Source of the DNA: Actinomycetes bacterium
GTDB lineage: Bacteria; Actinomycetota; Actinomycetes; Actinomycetales; Microbacteriaceae
Assembly: GCA_023386675.1 (NCBI GenBank)
Contig: JAEWJG010000010.1
Span: 1-11,371 of the forward strand
Direction of reading: 5' to 3'
DNA: 11,371 nt
Positions 1 to 6,548 of this stretch are shown in pieces. The translations under genes and the position numbers were made by a program. Numbering within the stretch: the first letter of the stretch is position 1; the number at the start of each line of letters is the position of its first letter. The notes below the pieces were generated by a model. That model ran no database searches, was not told where the DNA came from, and saw only the letters and a program-made list of their open reading frames with translations.

Positions 1-998
1 AGGACCTGGAGGCCCAGGGCGTCATTTTCATGGACACCGACACCGCCCTGCGCGAGCACCCCGAGTTCTTCGAGGAGTACTTCGGCACGGTCATCCCGGC
101 CGGCGACAACAAGTTCGCCGCGCTGAACACCGCCGTGTGGTCGGGCGGCTCCTTCGTCTACGTTCCGAAGGGCGTCCACGTCGAGATCCCGCTCCAGGCC
201 TACTTCCGGATCAACACCGAGAACATGGGCCAGTTCGAGCGGACGCTGATCATCGCCGACGAGGACAGCTACGTGCACTACATCGAGGGCTGCACGGCGC
301 CGATCTACAAGTCCGATTCGCTGCACTCCGCGGTCGTCGAGATCATCGTCAAGAAGAACGCCCGCGTGCGGTACACGACCATCCAGAACTGGTCCAACAA
401 CGTCTACAACCTCGTCACGAAGCGGGCCACTGCGGCCGAGGGCGCGACCATGGAGTGGATCGACGGCAACATCGGCTCCAAGGTGACGATGAAGTACCCG
501 TCGATCTACCTGATGGGGGAGCACGCCAAGGGCGAGACCCTGTCCGTCGCCTTCGCCGGCCCCGGCCAGCACCAGGACGCCGGCGCCAAGATGATCCACA
601 TGGCGCCGTACACGCAGTCGTCGATCGTCTCGAAGTCGATCGCCCGCGGCGGCGGCCGCGCCGGGTACCGCGGCGAGGTGCGGGTGGATGCGGCAGCGCA
701 CCACTCCGCGAACACTGTCCGCTGTGACGCCCTCCTCGTCGACACGATCTCCCGGTCGGACACCTACCCGGCGATCGACATTCGCGTCGACGACGTGCAG
801 CTCGGCCATGAGGCGACCGTGTCGCGCGTGAGCGAGGAGCAGCTGTTCTACCTCATGTCGCGAGGCATGCCGGAGGACGAGGCGATGGCCATGATCGTCC
901 GCGGCTTCATCGAGCCGATCGCGCGGGAGCTCCCCATGGAGTACGCACTCGAACTCAACAAGCTCATCGAGATGGGCATGGAAGGCTCCGTCGGATGA
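1..998 (+). CDS. sufB: Fe-S cluster assembly scaffold SufB (5' end missing)
   Basis: SufB is the core of the cytosolic SufBCD scaffold on which new iron-sulfur clusters are built. The reading frame is open from base 3 to the stop, giving 331 visible residues. The family is usually about 470, so roughly the first 140 lie before the window. The C-terminal beta-helix core is clearly SufB: it has the conserved cysteine in NTVRCDALL (codon at 723, matching the catalytic Cys of E. coli SufB) and the His-Glu pair in GHEATVS (codons 807-812). The tail has the SufB/SufD family EEQLFYLMSRG motif. An internal ATG at base 30 is not the start, because conserved SufB sequence continues upstream of it. The stop overlaps the sufD start as ATGA, which implies translational coupling. 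Family assignment is secure; the true start and any upstream regulator gene are outside the window. Confidence 0.97.
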   Translation, partial: DLEAQGVIFMDTDTALREHPEFFEEYFGTVIPAGDNKFAALNTAVWSGGSFVYVPKGVHVEIPLQAYFRINTENMGQFERTLIIADEDSYVHYIEGCTAPIYKSDSLHSAVVEIIVKKNARVRYTTIQNWSNNVYNLVTKRATAAEGATMEWIDGNIGSKVTMKYPSIYLMGEHAKGETLSVAFAGPGQHQDAGAKMIHMAPYTQSSIVSKSIARGGGRAGYRGEVRVDAAAHHSANTVRCDALLVDTISRSDTYPAIDIRVDDVQLGHEATVSRVSEEQLFYLMSRGMPEDEAMAMIVRGFIEPIARELPMEYALELNKLIEMGMEGSVG

Positions 999-2212
999 CG
1001 CAGGACACTCAGACGCAGACGCAGACCACTCAGGCCGCGCCGGCGCCGACGCACATGCGCGCGCCCGTGCCGGTGCAGACCCGCTCGGAGCGGTTCACCT
1101 CGACCGAGGTCTCGGAGTTCCCGGCCGTCACCGGCCGCGAGCCGATGTGGAAGTACACGCCGGTCGCCCGCATTCAGGAGCTGACCACCGGTGAGCTCGA
1201 CGGCTCGCCCTACGTCTACGACGTGACGGCCGCGAAGGGCGTCTCGACCCTGTGGGTCGGCCGCGAGGACTCGCGCATCGGCCGCGCCGGGAAGCCGGAG
1301 GACCGCGCATCCGCCAACGCCTGGACGGCGTTCGAGCAGGCGCTGCTGGTGAGCATCTCGGCCGACCTCAGCGGTGACCACCGCGAGGTCACGCTGTCGC
1401 GCGCCGGTCTCGGTGCGGCTCCGCGCGCCGCGCACACCGTGGTCGAGGTGGCGGAGGGCGCGACCGCGACCCTCATCCTCCAGAACACGGGCGCCGCGCA
1501 CCTCACCGAGAACGTCGAGTTCCTCCTGGGCAAGGACGCGGACCTCACCGTGGTCACGCTGCAGGAGTGGGACGACGACGCGCTGCACGTGGCCGCGCAC
1601 TTCGCACGTCTGTCGGAGGGCGCTCGCCTGAAGCACGTCGCGGTCACCCTCGGCGGCGGCGTCGTCCGGCTCAACCCGTCGGCGCACCTCGCCGGCGCGC
1701 GGTCGGACGCCGAGCTCCTCGGCGCCTACTTCGCCGACGCGACGCAGCACCTCGAGCAGCAGGTGTACGTCTACCACGACGGCCCCGAGACCCGCAGCCG
1801 CGTGACCTACAAGGGCGCGCTGCAGGGCGAGGGCGCCCGCACGGTGTGGATCGGCGACGTGCTGATCGGCCCGAAGGCCGTCGGCACCGACACCTACGAG
1901 CAGAACCGCAACCTCGTGCTCACCGACGGCGCCCGCGCCGACTCGGTGCCCAACCTCGAGATCGAGACCGGCGACATCGTCGGCGCCGGGCACGCGAGCG
2001 CGACCGGCCGCTTCGACGACGAGCAGCTGTTCTACCTACAGTCCCGTGGCATCCCGGAGGAGGAGGCGCGCCGCCTGGTCGTGCGCGGCTTCCTGTCCGA
2101 GATCGTGCAGCAGATCGGTTCGCCGGCTCTGCAGGAGCGCCTGCAGGCCAAGATCGAGGCCGAGCTCGAGGCGACGTCCGTGGCGGCCGCCCCGGCCGAG
2201 GCCGCGCTCTGA
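995..2212 (+). CDS. sufD: Fe-S cluster assembly protein SufD
   Basis: SufD is the partner of SufB in the SufBC2D scaffold, needed for iron entry and cluster assembly in the cytosol. The protein is 405 residues, normal for the family. The C-terminal part carries the shared SufB/SufD features: His333 in GAGHASATG corresponds to the functional His of E. coli SufD, followed by EQLFYLQSRG and the RGFLSEIV helix. The catalytic Cys of SufB is absent at the matching position, as expected for SufD. The start overlaps the sufB stop by four bases (ATGA), with GGAAGG at 980-985 as ribosome binding site. The first 20 residues are a Thr/Gln-rich low-complexity tail from short acgcag-like repeats, so the in-frame ATG at 1055 is a conceivable alternative start. 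The tail after about residue 395 is Ala-rich. Confidence 0.96.
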   Translation: MTQDTQTQTQTTQAAPAPTHMRAPVPVQTRSERFTSTEVSEFPAVTGREPMWKYTPVARIQELTTGELDGSPYVYDVTAAKGVSTLWVGREDSRIGRAGKPEDRASANAWTAFEQALLVSISADLSGDHREVTLSRAGLGAAPRAAHTVVEVAEGATATLILQNTGAAHLTENVEFLLGKDADLTVVTLQEWDDDALHVAAHFARLSEGARLKHVAVTLGGGVVRLNPSAHLAGARSDAELLGAYFADATQHLEQQVYVYHDGPETRSRVTYKGALQGEGARTVWIGDVLIGPKAVGTDTYEQNRNLVLTDGARADSVPNLEIETGDIVGAGHASATGRFDDEQLFYLQSRGIPEEEARRLVVRGFLSEIVQQIGSPALQERLQAKIEAELEATSVAAAPAEAAL

Positions 2213-2541
2213 TGGCGGGCCAGCGCGTCACAGCCGTCGCCGAGCTCGTCGAGAACCAGGCGACCCGCGTGGTGCTCGACGGCGTGCCGATCGCCGTCGT
2301 GAAGGACTCCTCCGGCGACGTCCACGCCATCGGCGACACCTGCACCCACGGCGAGATCTCGCTGTCCGAGGGCTTCGTCGAGGACGAGACCCTGGAGTGC
2401 TGGGCGCACGGCTCGCAGTTCTCGCTGGTCACCGGCAAGCCCCTCAACCTCCCGGCCTACGAGCCGGTCCCCGTCTTCACCGTCGAGATCATCGACGGAG
2501 ACGTCTTCATCGACCCGAGCGTTACGAAAGAAACCAACTGA
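2212..2541 (+). CDS. Rieske-type [2Fe-2S] ferredoxin of the suf operon
   Basis: A 109-residue single-domain Rieske protein of the soluble ferredoxin type found in non-heme iron oxygenase systems. The cluster motif is complete: Cys44-Thr-His46, a 16-residue gap, then Cys63-Trp-Ala-His66, that is C-x-H-x16-C-x2-H. There is no signal peptide or membrane anchor, so it should be cytosolic. Its ATG shares one base with the sufD stop (TGATG) and no good ribosome binding site is visible, so it is probably translated by reinitiation after sufD. Rieske ferredoxins occur at this place in several actinobacterial suf operons. Its exact job there is not settled: it could donate electrons for cluster assembly or be a client used as an electron carrier. 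Automatic annotation as a subunit of a dioxygenase or nitrite reductase would be misleading, because no oxygenase gene is nearby. Confidence 0.92.
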   Translation: MAGQRVTAVAELVENQATRVVLDGVPIAVVKDSSGDVHAIGDTCTHGEISLSEGFVEDETLECWAHGSQFSLVTGKPLNLPAYEPVPVFTVEIIDGDVFIDPSVTKETN

Positions 2542-2543
2542 CT

Positions 2544-3338
<795 letters not shown>

Positions 3339-3344
3339 GCGACC

Positions 3345-3350
3345 GGAGGT
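3345..3350 (+). promoter_or_regulatory. Ribosome binding site of the SufT-type gene
   Basis: GGAGGT lies 11 bases before the ATG at 3362. It is the clearest Shine-Dalgarno sequence in the suf operon and supports the chosen start. It implies that this gene is translated independently rather than by coupling to sufC, whose stop is 23 bases upstream. Confidence 0.7.
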
Positions 3351-3361
3351 AGAATCCACAT

Positions 3362-3691
3362 ATGCCCGCCACTTTGAGCCCCGCGCTCTTCGACCAGGTC
3401 GAGGAGGCGCTGAAGAACGTGATGGATCCCGAACTCGGGATCAACGTCGTCGACCTCGGGCTGATCTACGACCTGGCCTTCGACGAGGAGAACAACGCGC
3501 TCATCATCTCGATGACGCTCACCAGTGCCGGCTGCCCGCTCACCGACGTGCTCGAGGAGCAGACCGGTGAGGCGCTCGACGGCATCGTCGAGGCGTTCCG
3601 CATCAACTGGGTGTGGATGCCGCCGTGGGGTCCCGAGCGGATCACCGACGACGGCCGCGACATGATGCGCGCGCTCGGCTTCGCCATCTGA
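3362..3691 (+). CDS. sufT: SufT / MIP18-family (DUF59) Fe-S assembly factor
   Basis: A 109-residue DUF59 (MIP18-like) protein, the group that includes SufT and takes part in maturing or transferring iron-sulfur clusters to client proteins. Family motifs are DPELGINVVDLGLIYD (residues 22-37) and the TLTSAGCPLTD segment with the single conserved Cys58. Its position after sufC agrees with M. tuberculosis, where a SufT-type gene closes the suf operon. Unlike that operon, sufS and sufU do not lie between sufC and this gene. The N-terminus is short and there is no extra domain. Related names for the same family are PaaD-like and metal-sulfur cluster assembly factor. The symbol sufT rests on the operon context; the fold assignment is firm. 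Confidence 0.9.
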   Translation: MPATLSPALFDQVEEALKNVMDPELGINVVDLGLIYDLAFDEENNALIISMTLTSAGCPLTDVLEEQTGEALDGIVEAFRINWVWMPPWGPERITDDGRDMMRALGFAI

Positions 3692-3705
3692 ACTGAACCA
3701 ACGAC

Positions 3706-3733
3706 GGGTCCCGGTACGCGAGTGCCGGGACTC
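3706..3733 (+). other. 12-bp stem-loop with GCGA tetraloop before the ABC-F gene
   Basis: Bases 3706-3717 pair with 3722-3733: twelve pairs, two of them G-U, with no mismatch, closed by a GCGA loop of the stable GNRA class. It sits 14 bases after the SufT-type stop and 34 bases before the ABC-F start. No T-run follows, so a classical intrinsic terminator is not supported. It could be a U-less terminator for the suf operon, a processing or stability element, or part of a leader that controls the ABC-F gene. The GGGA at 3727-3730, the only possible ribosome binding site for the tiny ORF at 3738, lies inside the 3' arm. Confidence 0.6.
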
Positions 3734-3737
3734 TCGC

Positions 3738-3764
3738 ATGACCACCCCTGAACGAACGGACTGA
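3738..3764 (+). CDS. Possible 8-residue leader ORF (MTTPERTD) of the ABC-F gene
   Basis: An ATG directly after the stem-loop opens an eight-codon ORF reading MTTPERTD. It ends in TGA only three bases before the GTG start of the ABC-F gene and is in the same frame as that gene. GGGA at 3727-3730 could serve as a ribosome binding site but would be closed when the stem forms. Several ribosome-protecting ABC-F genes are known to be controlled by short translated leaders, which is why this is listed. An ORF this short arises easily by chance, and no repeated or rare codons are seen, so confidence is low. Confidence 0.25.
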   Translation: MTTPERTD

Positions 3765-3767
3765 ACT

Positions 3768-5366
3768 GTGCTCGCCGTGCACGACCTCGAACTGCGCGTG
3801 GGCGCGCGCCTCCTCATGGAGGGCGTCTCCTTCCGCGTCGCCGACGGCGACAAGATCGGGCTGGTCGGGCGCAACGGCGCGGGCAAGACGACGCTGACCA
3901 AGGTGCTCGCCGGCGACCTGCTGCCGACCGCAGGCAAGGTCGACCGGTCGGGCGAGCTCGGCTACCTGCCGCAGGACCCGCGCTCCGGCAACCTCGACGA
4001 TCTGGCGCGCACGCGCATCCTGGACGCTCGCGGCCTCGGCTCCATCGTGCTCGGGATGCACAAGGCGACCATGGACATGGCGAGCACCGACACGGCGGTG
4101 TCCGAGGCCGCGATGAAGACCTACGGCCGGCTGGAGGAGCGCTTCCACCTGCTCGGCGGGTACGCCGCAGAGGCCGAGGCGGCGTCTATCGCGTCGAACC
4201 TCAACCTGCCGGACCGCATCCTGGATCAGCCGCTCAAGACGCTCTCGGGCGGTCAGCGCCGGCGGATCGAGCTGGCGCGCATCCTGTTCTCCGACGCGCG
4301 CACGATGATCCTCGACGAGCCGACCAACCACCTGGATGCGGACTCGATCGTGTGGCTGCGCGAGTTCCTGAAGAACTACACCGGCGGCTTCATCGTCATC
4401 TCGCACGACGTCGACCTCGTCGGCGAGACGGTCAACCGGGTCTTCTACCTGGATGCGAACCGCCAGGTGATCGACATCTACAACATGGGCTGGAAGAACT
4501 ACCAGCGCCAGCGCGCCGCCGACGAGGAGCGCCGCAAGAAGGAGCGCGCCAACGCCGAGAAGAAGGCGGGCGCACTGCAGCTGCAGGCGGCCAAGTTCGG
4601 GGCGAAGGCCACGAAGGCCGCGGCCGCGCACCAGATGGTGGCGCGCGCCGAGAAGCTGCTCGCCGGGCTCGAGGACGTGCGCCAGGTGGACCGCGTCGCC
4701 AAGCTGCGCTTCCCGACCCCGGCGCCGTGCGGCCGCACACCGCTGCAGGCGAGCGACCTGTCGAAGAGCTACGGATCGCTCGAGATCTTCACCGCCGTCG
4801 ACCTCGCGATCGACCGCGGGGCGAAGGTCGTGGTGCTGGGGCTGAACGGCGCGGGCAAGACGACGCTGCTCCGGATGCTCGCGGGCGTGGACAAGCCGGA
4901 CACCGGTCAGGTCGAGCCCGGCCACGGCCTCCGGATCGGCTACTACGCGCAGGAGCACGAGACGATCGACGTCGAACGCTCCGTGCTGCAGAACATGGTG
5001 TCGTCGTCGCCGAATCTGACCGAGACCGAGGCGCGCAGGGTGCTCGGCTCCTTCCTGTTCACCGGCGACGACGCGCACAAGCCCGCCGGCGTCCTGTCGG
5101 GTGGCGAGAAGACGCGCCTCGCGCTGGCGATGATCGTCGTCTCGGGCGCGAACGTGCTGCTGCTCGACGAGCCGACCAACAACCTCGACCCGGCGAGCCG
5201 CGAGGAGATCCTGGACGCGCTCGCCCACTACGAGGGCGCGGTCGTGCTGGTCAGCCACGACGAGGGCGCGGTCGAGGCGCTGAATCCGGAGCGCGTCCTC
5301 ATCCTGCCCGACGGCACCGAGGACCTCTACACACCCGACTACCTCGACCTCATCTCCCTCGCCTAG
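3768..5366 (+). CDS. ABC-F family ATPase (ribosome-associated)
   Basis: A 532-residue protein with two ATPase domains and no membrane segments, the layout of ABC-F translation factors, which bind the ribosomal E site rather than transport anything. Domain 1: Walker A GRNGAGKTT (34-42), LSGGQ (159-163), Walker B with catalytic Glu184. Domain 2: Walker A GLNGAGKTT (358-366), LSGGE (443-447), Walker B with Glu468. Both glutamates are intact, so both sites should hydrolyse ATP. Between them is a long Lys/Arg/Ala-rich helical linker (about 245-315), the part that reaches towards the peptidyl transferase centre. It resembles M. tuberculosis Rv1473, also downstream of a suf locus and annotated as a macrolide ABC protein; resistance or translation rescue is possible, not shown. 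The GTG start has no strong ribosome binding site. The first beta strand begins at residue 2, so a longer N-terminus is not needed. Confidence 0.93.
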   Translation: MLAVHDLELRVGARLLMEGVSFRVADGDKIGLVGRNGAGKTTLTKVLAGDLLPTAGKVDRSGELGYLPQDPRSGNLDDLARTRILDARGLGSIVLGMHKATMDMASTDTAVSEAAMKTYGRLEERFHLLGGYAAEAEAASIASNLNLPDRILDQPLKTLSGGQRRRIELARILFSDARTMILDEPTNHLDADSIVWLREFLKNYTGGFIVISHDVDLVGETVNRVFYLDANRQVIDIYNMGWKNYQRQRAADEERRKKERANAEKKAGALQLQAAKFGAKATKAAAAHQMVARAEKLLAGLEDVRQVDRVAKLRFPTPAPCGRTPLQASDLSKSYGSLEIFTAVDLAIDRGAKVVVLGLNGAGKTTLLRMLAGVDKPDTGQVEPGHGLRIGYYAQEHETIDVERSVLQNMVSSSPNLTETEARRVLGSFLFTGDDAHKPAGVLSGGEKTRLALAMIVVSGANVLLLDEPTNNLDPASREEILDALAHYEGAVVLVSHDEGAVEALNPERVLILPDGTEDLYTPDYLDLISLA

Positions 5367-5374
5367 CCGCCCGC

Positions 5375-5416
5375 CGCGATTCGTCACGAACGCGTGGGCG
5401 TTCGCGACGAATCGCG
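5375..5416. terminator. Long inverted repeat after the ABC-F stop (putative terminator)
   Basis: Bases 5375-5393 pair with 5398-5416: 18 pairs with one A-C mismatch around a four-base GTGG loop. It begins nine bases after the ABC-F stop codon, in the gap between two convergent genes, where a terminator is expected. There is no T-run on either side, as is common for actinobacterial terminator candidates. Each arm is nearly palindromic on its own: TTCGTCACGAA is centred at 5385 and TTCGCGACGAA at 5406, exactly 21 bases apart. That is more structure than a plain terminator needs. Confidence 0.6.
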
Positions 5417-5441
5417 CGCATTCACCACGAGCGGATGCGAA

Positions 5442-5497
5442 GATTTGCGCCAAATCGCGGTCTTGGCTCGCGCTAGTGCCGCGATTTGGCGCAAATC
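5442..5497. terminator. Perfect 19-bp inverted repeat after the patatin gene stop (putative terminator)
   Basis: GATTTGCGCCAAATCGCGG (5442-5460) is repeated exactly in inverted orientation at 5479-5497 with an 18-base spacer. It starts nine bases beyond the stop of the leftward patatin gene, so it can terminate that transcript; with the neighbouring repeat it would insulate the convergent pair. Each arm carries a 15-base interrupted palindrome (GATTTG, three-base centre, CAAATC, with one arm the inverse of the other). The element can therefore fold as one long stem or as two small hairpins. No T-run follows on either strand. A dispersed genomic repeat is an alternative reading. Confidence 0.6.
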
Positions 5498-5506
5498 GTG
5501 CGGGGG

Positions 5507-6382
5507 TCAGGCCCAGAGGGCCGCGACGACCGGGGCGGAGGCACGGCCGCGGGCGTAGCCCGCTCGGGCGGCGGCCGGGCGCAGCGACGGGTCGATCGCA
5601 TTGCCGCCGTGCAGTTCCTCCGACTCGGGGCCGATCATCTCGACCCGGCTGCCGGAGGCGCGCAGGGCATCCACCTGCGCCGCCAGGTGCGTGCCCCACG
5701 ACTCCGGTGCGAGCGACCGTCCGTTGAACGGCGAGAGGACGAGCACGCGCTCGTAGCCGGTCGCCAGGTCGGCGTTCTCGGCGTTCACCCGGTAGCCGCC
5801 GTCGATGTACCGTGCGTCGCCGATCCGGAGCGGGTGGGCGCTCGACGTGCTCGCGGCCACGGCGTCCACGACATCGATGCCGCTGTCGCGGTCGAAGACG
5901 ACGCCGGACGCGGTTCGTGCATCCACCGCCGTGATCAGGACTCGTCGGTCCGGCCACGCGGCGCCGGGCAGTCGGGAGGCGGCGATCGCGCGCCAGCGCT
6001 CGGACCGCGTGCCGTCGTCCGAGGCGTCGAGCTCCAGAGCCGACGTGCTCATGCGGCGGCGGTAGTCGTCCATGTCGCTGGAGGCGGCGATGAGCGACGT
6101 CACGCGGTCGAGTCCGCTGGCCGCAGCGCCTGCCGGCATCGGGCCGCGGGGTGGCGGGGGAGTGAGCGCGGCGGAGTACAGCTCCGCCGGCTGACCGAGG
6201 GACAGCTGCACGGCCGCCGTCGAACCGGCCGACGTGCCCACCGTCAGGTCGGGCATGGTCACGTCGAGACCGGCGTCGGCGAGGCCGGCGACCACGCCGA
6301 TCAGCCACGCATTGCCGGTCGCGCCGCCGCCACCGAGCACGAGTGCGCGCTCACGGCGCGCGGAAAGAGGAGAAGCGTTCAT
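5507..6382 (-). CDS. Patatin-like phospholipase / acyl hydrolase
   Basis: A 291-residue patatin-domain protein, a Ser-Asp dyad lipid acyl hydrolase. Visible motifs: the glycine-rich oxyanion loop GGGGATG (17-23), the nucleophile elbow G-T-S-A-G with Ser51 (49-53), and Asp194 in YIDGG as second member of the dyad. The downstream segment ENADLA is also seen in bacterial patatins. The substrate cannot be told. No signal peptide or clear membrane helix is visible, so it is probably cytosolic or peripheral. The ATG at 6382 is preceded by GAAAGG (6396-6391) and the first beta strand starts near residue 13, so this start fits. The gene lies 166 bases downstream of SURF1 on the same strand. The gap holds a short translated leader and competing RNA stems, suggesting control at translation initiation. 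Confidence 0.9.
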   Translation of the reverse strand: MNASPLSARRERALVLGGGGATGNAWLIGVVAGLADAGLDVTMPDLTVGTSAGSTAAVQLSLGQPAELYSAALTPPPPRGPMPAGAAASGLDRVTSLIAASSDMDDYRRRMSTSALELDASDDGTRSERWRAIAASRLPGAAWPDRRVLITAVDARTASGVVFDRDSGIDVVDAVAASTSSAHPLRIGDARYIDGGYRVNAENADLATGYERVLVLSPFNGRSLAPESWGTHLAAQVDALRASGSRVEMIGPESEELHGGNAIDPSLRPAAARAGYARGRASAPVVAALWA

Positions 6383-6420
6383 GGGAGTCGCCTTTCGCGA
6401 TGATGCGGAACGGCGCTCCC
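6383..6420 (-). promoter_or_regulatory. Stem that sequesters the patatin ribosome binding site
   Basis: On the minus strand the segment GGGAGCGCC (6420-6412) can pair with GGCGACTCCC (6392-6383): nine pairs with one bulged A. The right arm reaches up to the base before the patatin ATG and includes the last two bases of the GAAAGG ribosome binding site. When formed, this stem should hinder translation of the patatin gene. The left arm is also a perfect nine-base complement of 6458-6466 inside the upstream leader ORF, so two exclusive structures are possible. The pairings are read from sequence; the regulatory role is inference. Confidence 0.4.
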
Positions 6421-6433
6421 GGCGGCGAAGAGG

Positions 6434-6484
6434 TCAGCCGCGCGATCGTGGGCTCAGGGGAGCGCCCACTGTCTGTGTGTACAT
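6434..6484 (-). CDS. Putative 16-residue leader peptide of the patatin gene
   Basis: Reads MYTQTVGAPLSPRSRG and then TGA, ending 51 bases before the patatin ATG. It is preceded by one of the best ribosome binding sites in the window (GGGAGGTG, 6498-6491, six bases before the ATG), which is the main reason to think it is translated. Codons 7-9 (Gly-Ala-Pro) contain GGCGCTCCC, the perfect complement of a segment downstream that can otherwise block the patatin start. It is in frame with the patatin gene, with one TGA between. A disrupted N-terminal extension is therefore a rival reading, though the patatin domain does not need it. There is no run of one amino acid as in biosynthetic attenuators. 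No function is claimed for the peptide itself. Confidence 0.45.
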   Translation of the reverse strand: MYTQTVGAPLSPRSRG

Positions 6485-6490
6485 GGGTCT

Positions 6491-6498
6491 CACCTCCC
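6491..6498 (-). promoter_or_regulatory. Strong ribosome binding site of the patatin leader ORF
   Basis: GGGAGGTG on the minus strand, six bases before the leader ATG at 6484. It is much closer to the anti-Shine-Dalgarno consensus than the site of the patatin gene itself. A site this good in front of a 16-codon ORF is hard to explain unless the ORF is translated. Further upstream, TGCTATCGT (6530-6522) resembles an extended -10 element, but no convincing -35 is present, so a separate promoter here is only possible. Confidence 0.5.
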
Positions 6499-6548
6499 GG
6501 AGTCGGAACACGATCGGGACGACGATAGCACGCGAGGAGGCGCGGAGC

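Noticed and set aside
999..1040. Short acgcag-type tandem repeat at the start of sufD as a regulatory or phase-variable tract
   Set aside because: Imperfect, only a few units, codes for a flexible Thr/Gln tail; unit-length changes of six bases would not shift the frame.
848..1993. 381-codon minus-strand frame opposite sufD
   Set aside because: Low-complexity Val/Arg/Ala composition mirroring sufD codons; no domain, no ribosome binding site.
5417..5441. Intrinsic terminator with T-run after the ABC-F gene
   Set aside because: The stem is strong but no T-run follows on either strand, so only a U-less terminator can be proposed.
5367..5506. CRISPR or mobile-element ends
   Set aside because: Repeats are inverted pairs, not regularly spaced direct repeats; no transposase, target duplication or cas gene is present.
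3642..6308. 888-codon open frame on the minus strand spanning the ABC-F gene and part of the patatin gene
   Set aside because: It is antisense to a gene with full ABC-F motifs, is extremely Arg-rich with no recognisable domain, and results from stop-codon scarcity in GC-rich DNA.
6383..6484. Patatin gene as a longer gene broken by one in-frame TGA (start at 6484)
   Set aside because: The leader is in frame, but the patatin domain is complete from 6382 with its own ribosome binding site. The intervening translation is Arg/Ser-rich and unlike patatin N-termini. Kept as a rival only.
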